Origin: Angiostrongylus vasorum | Lineage: Eukaryota; Nematoda; Chromadorea; Rhabditida; Metastrongylidae | Direction: 5' to 3' | Length of the DNA: 64,000 nt | Assembly (NCBI GenBank): GCA_018806985.1 | Contig: JADANN010000462.1 | Span: 1,417,501 to 1,481,500 of the forward strand | Part shown: in pieces, positions 14,301-27,348 of the stretch | How positions within the stretch are numbered: the stretch's first letter is position 1 | How the letters are laid out: every line of letters starts with the position of its first letter | Made by a program: the position numbers and the translations under genes | Notes under the pieces: generated by a model | What the model was told of the DNA's origin: nothing | Seen by the model: only the letters and a program-made list of their open reading frames with translations | The model's database searches: none

Positions 14301-17300
14301 TCGCATTCGTTTTTTCAAGGGATATCATTCAGCAAGTCGAAGACAGGTGAAGCTCCTCTGCATCTTGCCGCCCAGAACGGACATGTGCGGGTCGTGAACG
14401 TATTGGTGCAGGACCATGGCGCCAGTCTTGAGGCAATAACTCTGGACAACCAGGTGTGTTCCATACCTTCCACTCGAAATCCCTTGTTATTGGAGGAATT
14501 ACGGTATTCCAGACAGCCTTGCACTTCGCTGCTAGACACGGACAACTCGTGGTTAGTCAAACGCTGCTTGCCCTCGGAGCGAATCCCAATGCTCGTGACG
14601 ACAAGGGGCAGACACCACTTCACCTTGCTGCAGAGGTCATTCGACTTCTCCTACATGGTTTTATAAGCGAGGATGAGGATGATTCATAAGAACGTCTATT
14701 ATTAGGCTAAACGTGCAGTTTTATTGAAACGTTGGAAATTACATTAGCTTACTTCTTTGATAATCAGTCCAAAAAATATTCTCTTAGTAACCTAAGGTTG
14801 GAAGGTAAAAAAGTTTTGATGTGAATTCACCGTCCCACTTTACAAATTATAGAATAATAGCATTTTTCTGTCGCCGGCCTCAGATTCATAGTAACCGGCG
14901 GCAAGAGAGATTTTAGAACGACTATCCGGATGTGGTGAAATTATTCCTGAAGATGAAGCAGAATAATCGTGGAGTACTGACAGCGATCGACCACAATGGT
15001 TTCACGTGTGCTCATATTGCGGCGATGAAGGGTTCGTTGGCTGTGGTGAAGGAACTTATGATGATCGACAAGGCAATGGTTATTCAAGCGAAAACTAAAA
15101 CGCTCGAGGCAGGTCTATTCATTGTTTGAAACCATCCAAATGTGTGCAACGTCCTCTGAGCTGACAAGAACCCTCTAAGTTTTGCCACTTATCCCTAACT
15201 TAGCCTTGTATCAAATGAAGTGTTCATTTGAGAAAGCCACGATGAAATATGGCATGCTCCAAGTCTCTTTGAAGACAAATCGATTTTTGTTTAATTTCAT
15301 TGTGGATCGAGACCAAAAAACACTTCACATGCTAGATTTTTTCGTGGATGGAAAATCTTTGTGTTCCTGATGAATTAATCATCTAGATCAATTACTGATT
15401 AAGGCGACCACGCTGCATATGGCCGCTGCTGGAGGACATGCGAATATTGTGAAAATCCTGCTTGAGAATGGAGCGAACGCTGAGGATGAGAACGCTGTCT
15501 GTGACCAAAACGAAGAGTGCACTGTCCGGTGTCGCTCTTGTGCCATTTTTCATCTAATGATTTGATTTTAGCACGGCATGACTGCATTACATCTTGGGGC
15601 AAAGAACGGTTTTGTATCAATTCTGGAAGCTTTCGATAAATCTCTTTGGAGGAGATGTTCGAAAAAGGTGCGTAATAGTGCACAGTTGTTCTCACTGTTG
15701 TCGGAAATCCTGCCATTCGGCCAGAGATAGCACAATCATTGTACATTTACATGTAGAATGCAGTTGTTGGATTTTTTCACAAGTACAGCAGGTATTTGTC
15801 TACCAATATATGGTGATACTTTAGACCGGTCTGAACGCCCTACACATCGCTGCCTATTATGGTAACTCGGATTTCGTTAATGAAATGCTGAAGAGTGTGC
15901 CGGCATCGATTCGCTCGGAACCTCCGCTCTACAATCACCACGTCGTCAAGGAGTTTGCGACTGAAGTTAGTTTTAATTTGTATACTTGGCAGTCTGATCT
16001 TTTGGTAATGTTCGGAGACTATGTATAAGTTTAGGCTATTTAAAGCCCATATACTACTCGAGATTATTCGAGTGAAACCATTAGATTTTTCTTTGCGCGC
16101 TACAGTATCACATTTGGCCGAAGTTCTTAGATTTTCTTTTTTGCCAGGCTCTGAAGCTTCGATTCTCAATTTTCTTGAAATAACGAGTGATCTATTGTGA
16201 AGGATGGAAATTAACACGCGTTTCAGAGAAAACGTAGCAAATAAGTAGTGCGATCATGTCGGTAGAACAGGATTTCTGGGACGATCTCGTCCCCCAAAAT
16301 TTTGATATAATATACATGATAAGGGCGCGTGTGGCGCAGTGGTTGGAGGCGCCACTGTGACACACACGTGGAGTTGATCCCCGCGCCCATGGCCCACCAA
16401 GCTTTCCATCCATCCGGAGTCGGCAAATTGGTACCAGACTTGTCTGGGAGGATATCAGCACTGGCTGGATACATCGGTAGGCCACCGCGAGTCATTTTAA
16501 AGGCCAGATATGCATTCAGTCACCTCCAACGATACTTGATGAAGTCGAATGCATGGCGTATCCCTCAGGGGATTGATCAACGCTGAGAGCTTTATCCTTT
16601 ATCCTTTATAATGATAATATAATATATTTTGGGCCAATTACCTGGTGCTGGCACAAGTGACAAGTCTTCGTCGTACTGTTCCTGTAACTTTAGGCTTTTC
16701 TCGCCCTCTAGAAAAACATTACTTAAAATCATCGTTGGTCTATTAAATCACAAGGTTGGTCGATTTATTCGCTAATGCCAACATTATTCAACAAGCATGG
16801 ATTTCAGTACGGCTTCACTCCTCTTCACCTCGCTGCACAGTCCGGTCATGATTCTTTGGTGCGGATGTTGCTGAATCAAGGCGTACAGGTCGACGCCACC
16901 AGCACCACTATGGTGGGTTCAACGTTTTTTGTTGTTGTTGTCGTTATCGTCGTTACGTCAGTTGGAAAGCTTGCATTGCTTCCAGGTGATTATTGCACTA
17001 CATAAAGCATTTGGTTAGGGGGGCTTGATTATTATCAGGATAGAAATGAAGACGTTGATTAGGCAATGATAGCTCGTCTGCACTGAACGATCTCACTGAG
17101 ATGGAAAGTTGGTAATCTTAACAAGAACAACTGCCACACTTCAAATCACTGCTACTTAGAGGAACTTTATTTTTCATGCGTTTACTCTTTCTTAGAATTT
17201 TCTACCAAAGATTTGTTTTTTGTGGGCTGATATTTGTTTAATGTAATGGTCAATGGAATCTTCGCATCCGTTATTTTTCAGGTCCACAGCTGCAGAAAGA

Positions 17301-20300
17301 AAAAATTAGTTATTCTTAACTTATTATTTACTGCCTATTCTTTTTTAACGGCAGTGTATGTATTGCGAAATATAACTTTAATGATGCTGAGATATTTGCA
17401 AAACTCCGGACCGTTGGTGTCTAGGGGTAGGAACGAACGCGCTATTGTCCTTTCCAAGGAGTAGCACGCTCACCACCACACCTCGCTGACGGGTTATTGC
17501 TGATGGCAAAAGATTAATAGAACTAGCTGAGAGACAGGCGAAACAGAAGGACCCGCATGGTGTGGTGGTGAGCGCGCTACTCCCCGGAAAGGACAATAGC
17601 GCGTTCGCTCCCCACCGTAGACACCAGCGGTCCGGAGTTTTGCAAATATCTCAGCATCATTAAAAATAGTTATATTCTTCAATGAAACCGATCATAACCG
17701 TTGTCTAACAATACCTTCTGTAATTATCTTCAGAATGTGATTCCACTCCACCTGGCTGCTCAACAAGGACACATCGCTGTTGTCGGAATGCTCTTGTCGA
17801 GATCCACCCAACAGCAACATGCTAAGGTTACTGCGATAAAAAATTACAATGAAAACATGAAATGTAAATTTCAGTTAACATTGACTTTCTGGCCTTCGCT
17901 TAAGTCCAGACACATTTGCCATATTGCTGTGTTAGAATGAATTATTCTTTCAATTCTCTTCTTGTTTATTCAGAACACAACTTTAGTCAACGATTTGTTC
18001 ACCATTATTTCCGTTGATAGTATGCCATTTTTGGGTAGGACCTGGGTTCGATTCTTTCTGAAAAACGGGTGTTGCAAAAAAACGAGGTTTAAAGAGCCTT
18101 CTTGAGAGCTCAGTAGTTGTTGGATTACTTGTTCATCTGGTTATGTTCTAAACCCTGCAACAACTGTTAACATGAAGACGCTTTGTTCGTAATATGGGAC
18201 GGTTGGAATACGGTAGTCCACCTCAACTCGTATAGTTGCTTAGGATAGTTTTTCAAAGCGAGAATGGGAATTTCCTTGGAAGATTGGCTCGCTTCTATCG
18301 CTACGGAGCTGCTCGTCCAGCAGTTTGGTTTGACCGTGCTGAGTGATGCTATAGTGATCTTAAAAATATCATGTTCTGCGGTTTCTTAAAGGCGGCCGCG
18401 ACCAGTTTATGAGCGCAAGGAATAACTTTCAGTTGAGTAGCGACCTTCGCCTCTAAGAACCCAAGCGGTGTACCACGTGCTGTTCCTGCCCCGGACTGTG
18501 CCAGTCACGATTCCCCGATTCCCGTGTGGAAATCTTGTTGTCGCAAGTAAATGCTTACTTGCGAGGATCGTCACCTTAGTTAGTAAGAGTGGTGACCTCA
18601 TTTGAACCACGCGGTGGTGCATTGAGGGCTACGTGTCCGTCCATGATGTAGACTGGCGTACAAGTGCAGTACTGTTCAAGTGTCGGGCAAACTTCATCTC
18701 TTTTTATTGAAAAAAAAACGCCAATCTTCATAGGGATCGTATTATTTGGAGACTTGCACATTCTCCAGCCATTATTATTGTCACTGAAAATATATTGTTT
18801 AAGGAAAATGCGGATTACAGAACTTTATCGTGATTGTTTTCAATCTCGTTTCGACCTTTTATTCTGAATTTAACGACTTTGCTCATTTGATTCTAATTTC
18901 TTCCGTTATTGATTCTAAGGTCATCACTGAGATCTTTCAAACACTTACTTCTGTTGGTGCACACAATAATTCGAATATTTTCTTATACTAGGGATTACAA
19001 CTGATTAATTACTGTTGGTTGAAGCCGTACGTTTTCCTGGCGGCCTCAAATAGGTGGTTAGAGTGTGCTCATATCATCGTCATAGGCATTGGATAGGTTT
19101 CTCAACTAGGGGACCATCGGCTTACCAGCGAGTATTGCCTGGTAGTAAATAAGCAAGGGATAAAGCTCTCGGCGTTGATCAGTCGCTAAAGGGAATCACC
19201 ATGCATTTGACTTCATTAAGCATCGTTTGAGTGATTGAATACATATCTGGCCTATAAAATGACTCGCGGTGACCTATCGATGTATCGAGCCAATGCTGCT
19301 ATCCCCCAGACAAGTATGGCACTAATTTGCCGACCTTGGAAGGATGGAAGGCTTGTTGGGTAGGGGGCACGAGTGGGAACCCGTGCTTATTGTGGGGCAC
19401 CTCTAACCATACAAAAAGCCCGGTAAAGAGCAAAAAATTCGCACAAAGGACTCTACTTAATAAAAATAGAAAATGAAAACAAGTCCATGCTTAACCAAAT
19501 CCGAAGTTGTTTCTCCAGAAATTTGGCATGATATTTGCAATACCATTGAAGCCTCAAAAAATCAAACTCGTCGTTGATTTCAACATCAAGTGGAAAAGTT
19601 CATGCATAACTCTAATATCGTCTTCTAGTCGACGGCAAAAAGCTATGAGGATCCAAGTATTTCAGGACTGGCGAGGACGCACTCCGCTTCATCTGGCTGC
19701 TATGAACGGTCACTACGAAATGGTTTCGCTACTAATCGCGCAGGGTTCCAACATCAACGTCATGGACCAGGTATCTGGCTGTAACCTTCTGTTCACCATG
19801 CCAAGTTCACTCCGTCAGTGAAGAACTACATCAATCGTGCCATGCGTTCACGTTGTTATTTCATATTCATTCCATAGTTACACGGAGTAGTGCTTCTTTG
19901 GCGAAGCAGTGCTTTGACCACTTCGCACGGAAGCGTTTTTATAACCAACAGCTGCTTGTCGAAAATGATTCTGCTTAAGAATGGCTGGACGGGGATGCAT
20001 TTTGCGACGAAAGCAGGTCATCTGAATGTCGTTAAGCTATTTGTTAAGAGCTCAGCCGATGAACTAGCGGAAACTAAGGAAGGAAAGGTGAGTTACACTT
20101 CGATTTGCTATAAAGTAAATGTTTGTACTTGTGAAAATTTTCATACATGCGGTCTTAAGTATTCGTTTCGAGGCATTTAATAAAACATTACATAAAGACT
20201 ACAGCTGACTACAGATTATTGCATCAATCAGTCCTTTGGAGATAGTTTGTCGTTTTCGCACTGCATCATCGCATATCGTACTACATTGTATATCGGTCAT

Positions 20301-23300
20301 TAAGGTGGGAGTACGGGAACTGTAGCGTAGATTCCATGTAGTAAATAATAGCTCGTGGGATCCAACCAAGAGGCAGCCAAGCTCTTGCGCTAGTGAAGCG
20401 CTTCTTTGAGTTCTTAGTCTTCACTACGTCTCTTTAGTTGTTTTTATATTCATTTTGAACATTGCCCGTCTTTCCTTGTGATGAAACTTAAGTTTATTTT
20501 GTTGTTTTAAGGTTCCGCTCTGCTTTGCAGCATCTCACAACCACATTGAGTGCCTTCGATTTCTGTTGAAGCAGAAACACGACACACACCAGCTGATGGA
20601 GGATCGCCGATTCATATTTGACTTGATGGTTGGTAACAATCTTTTTTCTTTCTCGATATGTGTTCCGTTAGGTTTTACAAAGAATTAGCGACGCACTTGC
20701 ACTTTAACTCGCCTAGTCTTCATTGTTGTCTATTGTCCTTATATCCCATCGCTGGGCTCGCATTTCCTCAGCACCTTGGTGTTCACTGCATTTAACTATG
20801 AGTTTCGCGACGAGATCAAGTAGTGCGGAACCCATACAACATTCGGATTGCACCTATGACTGTACGTCTTGCACAGTCACCACAGTTCAGTTAACTAATC
20901 TAGTCCCATTAACATCATTTTACCACGTCTAGCTTGAAATAGGTTCTCTTAAATCTGCAAAACTTAACATTGTTTCGCCTTTAGTTCGTGAAACAGATGT
21001 CAGGAAGATATCGCCTCCAGTTCTAGGAATTGCGGATTTCTGGATGCTAGGTGTGGAAGTTGAAGCGTAGTACTAGGGACTTTTAGAAAATTGCTAGAAG
21101 AAAAAGTTGTTACGGTTGGTCACATAAGCATCAATTGCATCCCATTTTTTTCAGGTGTGTGGTAAGGGAAGTGACAACGAACCGTTGCAGGAGTTCATTC
21201 TGCAGAGTCCTGCTCCTATTGACACGGCCGTAAAGCTTTCGGCTCTCTATCGGTGAGTCTGATCTCTGCTGGAGATTGACCATTAAATTTTAAAAATCCT
21301 AACATGAAGTTTGGCATTTTTTGATTGCTGGAAATAAAATGTGTCTATATTTAATAAGAGGGTTTGAATCTTCTCAAAACTGTTTGAAAAAAAGTTATTC
21401 AAAGTGAGAGCTGTTTTCAATGTTTTCATTCACAATCTCGTCCTTCAGAGATATGTCCGAGAAGGAGAAAAGAGCGAGCCAAGGATCTTTCCAATGTTGC
21501 TGTGTTCTCCGAGAATATGGCAGTGGAACTGCTCGGCATCACTGCTACCGAGTACAACGCTGCGATTTTGCTCAAGGCGAAGGACAACCGAGGTCGACCT
21601 CTCCTCGACGTCCTCATTGAAAATGAGCAGGTCCAGTCCAAATGAAGCTTTTAGTGCTTTCAATTATAATGCAGTCTGAGTACAGTGTTTTCATTTACGT
21701 GTAACACTAATGGTCCAGATCAGCATATCTCATTTACGCACAGAAATGCAGTTCAGAACGGTTAATAAAGCAAGTTCTTCTTACAGAAAGAAGTTGTATC
21801 CTACGCGTCGGTACAGCGATATCTCACTGAGATTTGGACGGCACGAGTCGACTGGTCTTTCGGTTGCTTTTAATGCCATTTCTTTAGTTACAAGATAGGA
21901 AAAAATTTTAGGGGCTGAACCAGAAGTCCACGTTGACTTGGGATTTTTTCAAGACAGCCAACGTTACCATTGTTTTTTGCACTTTTTTGTGAACTATTTT
22001 CCACATTTTTCAGGTAAAACAGTTGCATTTTCACTATTTGTGTTGATTTGTCCTCCGGCTTGGTTTTACTTCTCGCTTCCTCTGGACAGTCGCATAGGTG
22101 ACGAACTAGTTTTTGTGATGTTATAAATAAGGAATGAAATCCAAAACTATCTCAGGTCGAGCGCCGATAATCAAATTCGTTTGTCATATCGTTTCGCACG
22201 TGTATTTCACTGTGTTGTTGACGGTCGTCGTTCTGAACATCACCCATAAAATGTGAGAAGCCAGTTTCGCATTCGCCTAAACCAACAGTGCATTATCAGA
22301 ATTTACAAGGAAGGAAAATTAAGGACTATGATATGCAGTAAATGACAAGTATCAGTACTTTTGCTTGGTATGGAATCTCACTTAAAAAAACTGACGTGAA
22401 AAAATAAGTTTGGAACTCGAGCGGCGCAAGCCTTCGGATATTGTTTAGATCGCTCGCAGCATTTTCAGCAAATCCCAAAACATCATCTTTCAGGTACGAG
22501 GTAACTTCGGTGGTTCCGAATCCTGTGGAGTGGCTTCTTCTGCTGTGGCTCAGCGGTAACTTAGTGTCAGAGTTGTCGAACGTTGGCGGTGGCTCCGGTC
22601 TAGGGATTGTGAAGGTGACTGTTCTGCTTAAATGGCGTCGCCATGTTTGAAAGGTGCCCGTCTAGGTGTTGATCCTCGTTCTGTCAGCAGCCGCCATAGC
22701 CGTCCATGTGATGGCTTTTCTACTTCCAGCTGTTGTGATGACTCAACTGGATAACGATGAGAAACTGCACTTTGCCAGGACCATGCTGTACCTCAAGGTT
22801 AGCTCTGCTTTTGAACTTATAGAGAGGAAAGTATTTTCGGGTTCAATTTTGGAGGAACAAATGCGTAAAACCATGCATTTTTTTTTATAAACGTGGTTCT
22901 TTCACTTTTCTGAAGCTGAACAAATTTCCCATTTTTTTTCAGAACCAATTATTTGCTTTCGCCCTTCTATTTGCATTTGTGGAGTACCTTGACTTCCTCA
23001 CAGTGCATCATTTATTCGGTCCTTGGGCCATTATCATCAGGTAATTCGGACGATTCGATTGCTGTCATACTTTGCGCTTACATTAATTGTCGTGGCGGCT
23101 GCGTATTTGATGCGTATCGAACGATTGAAGAGCGAGAGAGAGCAACGCTTCGTGCTAAATGGCACGTAATTCCCGAGATGTATTGGATACAATGCATTTG
23201 ACGCGAGAAATGTGGTCGCTTTCAACTTTAAGTCAACATGTCTCAGCTCATAGTGGATTTTATTAATTGCAAAAAAATCTGTTAGGCTCTACATATCTTT

Positions 23301-26300
23301 GCCTACAAGACAGAAACTCTTTTTATTCTGTGAAGATAAAATTCTTATATTTCTGGAGCTCTGGCTATATTTCTTCCATTTTTCGCTTCAAGGGTTGTAT
23401 TTCGAATTCACCGAGCATAGCATGATGGTCCGATATACCGTTGATGTTTGCAGTTACAACATTTGCAATGGAAATTGTAGAAGTCTGAACTCTGTTTTCA
23501 CTTTCTTAAGAAGTTTAACTCTAAATATATTTAAACTTAGAGGTACTCTATAGAAATTCTATTCGTTTGCTTTAAAGTGAAGCCCCCCTACAATAAATTT
23601 GTGAAGTTCCCAACTCTTCAACTTTTCTAGTAGTCGAAAAAGTCTTCATTGTCAAAATTTCGAGTTTCAGGAGTTATGTGTTAATGTGGTTCTGGCCATT
23701 GTATAGTACTATTTGCTTTTTTTCTTATTTTTTGTATTTCGCCCTAATTAGGATGAAATCAAATAATTACAAAGGAGATATCACAGGGATCTTATGTACG
23801 ATTTGGCTCGTTTCCTTGTTATTTTGTTGTTGTTCGTTGCGGGATTCACACTACATGTAACGTCGATATTCCAGGCAAGTATTTTCAGATTCATGTGGGA
23901 ATTTTGAAGACGTTGTCATGCTTATTCTTACAGCCAGCTTATCAGCCCCTCGATGAGGATAGCGCCGAACTGATGCGTCTGGCGTCTCCCGAGCAGACGC
24001 TCGAAATGCTCTTCTTCTCTCTCTTTGGGTCAGTGTCATCAAAAACAACTCAGTCACCTTTTTTTTGTTGTATATTCCATCTTCGGAATATAAGAAACTG
24101 ATCCAGCGGTTTGATGCTCCCATTCTTTTTTTCGTAGCTTTTGTAATCTCTGATAAGAGTTTAGTCTAGCAAGTCAAACTTCTCCATTTTCATTAAATGA
24201 CTGAAGTCATTAGGTATGTATATTAGGGCTATCACATTTGAAGAGTCCCTGACGAAAGAGTAGAGTGATGAAGCGTTTGCCGTTGATCGATCTCTAAAGG
24301 ATGCGTCATGCATTCGACTTCATCATCTATCGTTACAGCTAATCGAATGCGTGTGTGGCCTACATAGTGATTTGCGGTGCCCCACCAATGTATCAAAATG
24401 GACAAGTTTGGTACTAAATTGCCGACCCATAGATGGCTTGGTGAGCAGTACACGCGGGATCTAACCAGCGATGGACCCAGTGTTCTCTGTAGGGCATCTC
24501 TAACTGCTGCACTACATGAATCATTAGGAAAATTCGATGTTTTTCTTCAATAAGCAGACACGAGGTTGTTATTATAAAATTTATTAGGATATAGACAAGA
24601 GTCCCATGTATTACTCTGTGCGGCTGCTACATGCACTAACTGAAATACAACGAATAAACGGCTCTGAAGAAGGCGAAACCGCCGAAATGTCAGCTATTGT
24701 ATCCTAATAAATTCTATAATAACAACCTCGTGTCTGCTAATTGAAGAAAAACATCGAATTATCAATCATTGCCTAGGTTAAAAGAAAGTCGGTCCTAGGC
24801 ATTAAACTAATTTGGACGATTCGAGCATTGTCCAGGAAGCAGTGAAACTAAATACGGGCGTATTTGATGTTGTATGGTTTGTTCCAGTTTTTCTTTATTA
24901 TACGTAATGCTTCAGTAACAAAGCAGAGCTTCAAGAATTCAGTTCTGATGATTCTTCTTCCAGTTTACGAATTTTAAAAAGTCCAAAATGTTCCACAGCC
25001 CATAAGATGGCATGTAGGCTTCCATCTTCGAGTCTTTTGTGTCGCAAAAATGTACAGCCTTCCCGCATCAATCACGGTCTCACGCCTCGTGTGACTTACA
25101 ATACGTTCTGTCACCTAATAGCTAAAGCCGTCGCGGCAGATGAGGGAACAAACAAGCTGCCTGCTAGTGGTAGTTTATTCTTTATTGGGCTTTAGTTTTC
25201 AAAGAGGTCATATTCCTGCTGTCGAGGAATAAAAATTTTGGATAATGTCGGTCACCTATATCACCCACGTCCCGTTACTTGTCGAGTCACTCGAGCGGTG
25301 GCAGTAAAACTTCCATTTCTCCCTGTCACGTGAAAAAGTAGCTCAATGAGTTCTGCTCGATTTAGGGACTCGTTGAGCACCATATCTTTCTTCTAGGGTT
25401 TTCTGAAGAGATCTACCCATCGCATTGGAGGTCTTCTTTTATTCTTGTAGTACGTTTGAAATCCAGAGGAATTCAGTCACTAACGGCTTTTGTCCATCGG
25501 TTGTCATTCATGCGCATCACGTGTCCTGCTCATCTGATCTTCGATAGTTTAGTGTATAGAACGACGTCATTGATTTTCATCATTGACCTAAACTGGGAGC
25601 TTCGGACCCCTTCACTCGATGCGGAAGACTCCTAGAATCGTCCTTAGAGTGCACGTTCAGTAACGCTGAGTGATCTCTCATCCTGCTTTACGTACGAGCA
25701 GGTTTCTGACGCATACATTAAGGCAGAAAGTACCGTTAAGTCGAAAAGGTGGGCACGGAGTCGGGTGTTCTTTGTTCTCTTCACTACATCCTCCATGCTC
25801 TTGAAAGCTTCTCAAGCCGCTCGGTTCCTCTTACACAACTGTGGAGCAACGTCGTTCATCGTGTTGATCGTAAATCAGAAAGATGCGATTCGATGCGACG
25901 GCGAAAACAGCACATCGACAGTGCGATAGACTGTACACATCGACTCGGATCTTTGGTTCTGAGGAAGACAAACATGTCATGTCGAAACGTTTGCCAAATA
26001 AAGTTTATTTTATCAACCCTATGTTAGCTCATCAATAGAAGAAAAACGTATTGATTGGCATTGTACAACGATATTAGCATCGGCGTCAAAAGAGGGATTG
26101 GGCAATGCGATACTATGTCGCCAAAATTATTTATCGCCACCCTCCAGAACGTCATACGAACATTGAAATGGGGCAATAAGGGAAAATTAATGGTCGACAA
26201 TCATACCATCTTCGCTTTGCTGATGACATCAGACTTATAACACCAAACATTAACCAAGCCTAAAGAATGCTTGGCGACTTTGATAAAGCCTCTGGAAAGA

Positions 26301-27273
26301 TTGGCCTTCGACTAAATCTCACAACGATGTTTATGAGGAACGGATTGGTTTCGTAGGCCCCATTCACGCTCAACGGAACGAATATCTCCGAATGCTCGAG
26401 TTATGTCTATCTAGGTCGGTAAATCAGTTTGATGAACAACTTAGCTCCAGAGTTGAGCAGAAGGAAATAAGCGGCTGTAGGATGTAGTGAAGAGAACAAA
26501 GAACACTCGACTCCATGCCCACCTTTTCGACTCAACGGTGCTTTCTGCCCTAATGTATGCCCCCAGAAACCTGGTCGCTGCGTAAACAAGATGAAAGACC
26601 ACCCAACATTATTGAACGCTCAGTCGAAAGGACGATGCTAGGAGTATCCCGTGTCACACAAGTATTTGAAGTGATCCGAAGCTCCGATCTACGTCAGTGA
26701 TCTGAAATTAGAAATACCGTTCTATACGCCAAACAGTCGAAGATGAAGTGGGCCGGACTCGCAATGCGTATGAATGACAACCGACGGAGAAGAGCCGTAA
26801 GTAACTGGGTTCCTTAGGATGTCAAACCTACTGCAGGAAGATCACCTACCCGATTGTCAGACGTCCCTCACGAAAACCATGGAAGTCTCTGTGATATGAT
26901 ATGTAGATATGATCCTCAGCGACTCCTTAGGGCGAGGAGAACCCATAGGGCTTACTTCGTGCGACAAACAGGAATTGAAGGTGTACTTGCGCTCGGTCGA
27001 GTCATTTGTCGAACTTTCGGGACGACGGCTAATATTGGTGATGCTGAGTAGATCTCGGTACTTTTATGTCCTCAGGTTTCATACAATAACCATACCGGTT
27101 AAAATGCAATACAGTTAATTGTTAGTCGAATTAGCGTTCAATGAACTTTTTCGAAAAAAAAGGCTTTTTCTAAACCACCAAGTGTGGAGAATGGCTTCTC
27201 TGGTCACACTCCCCACCTCTATTTTGTTCTGTTTTTGATTGGTCATCTAATAAATTACACATCAAGTATACGC

Positions 27274-27348
<75 letters not shown>

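Noticed and set aside
16323..16388. Functional tRNA gene
   Set aside because: The fold is short in the anticodon arm and the head is followed by a repeated SINE body, so it is a retroposon promoter.
420..25990. Hammerhead ribozyme in the CTGANGAA...GAAAC repeat
   Set aside because: The CTGANGA and GAAA boxes recall a hammerhead core, but all copies have an extra base before stem II, and I found no matching stems I and III or cleavage triplet.
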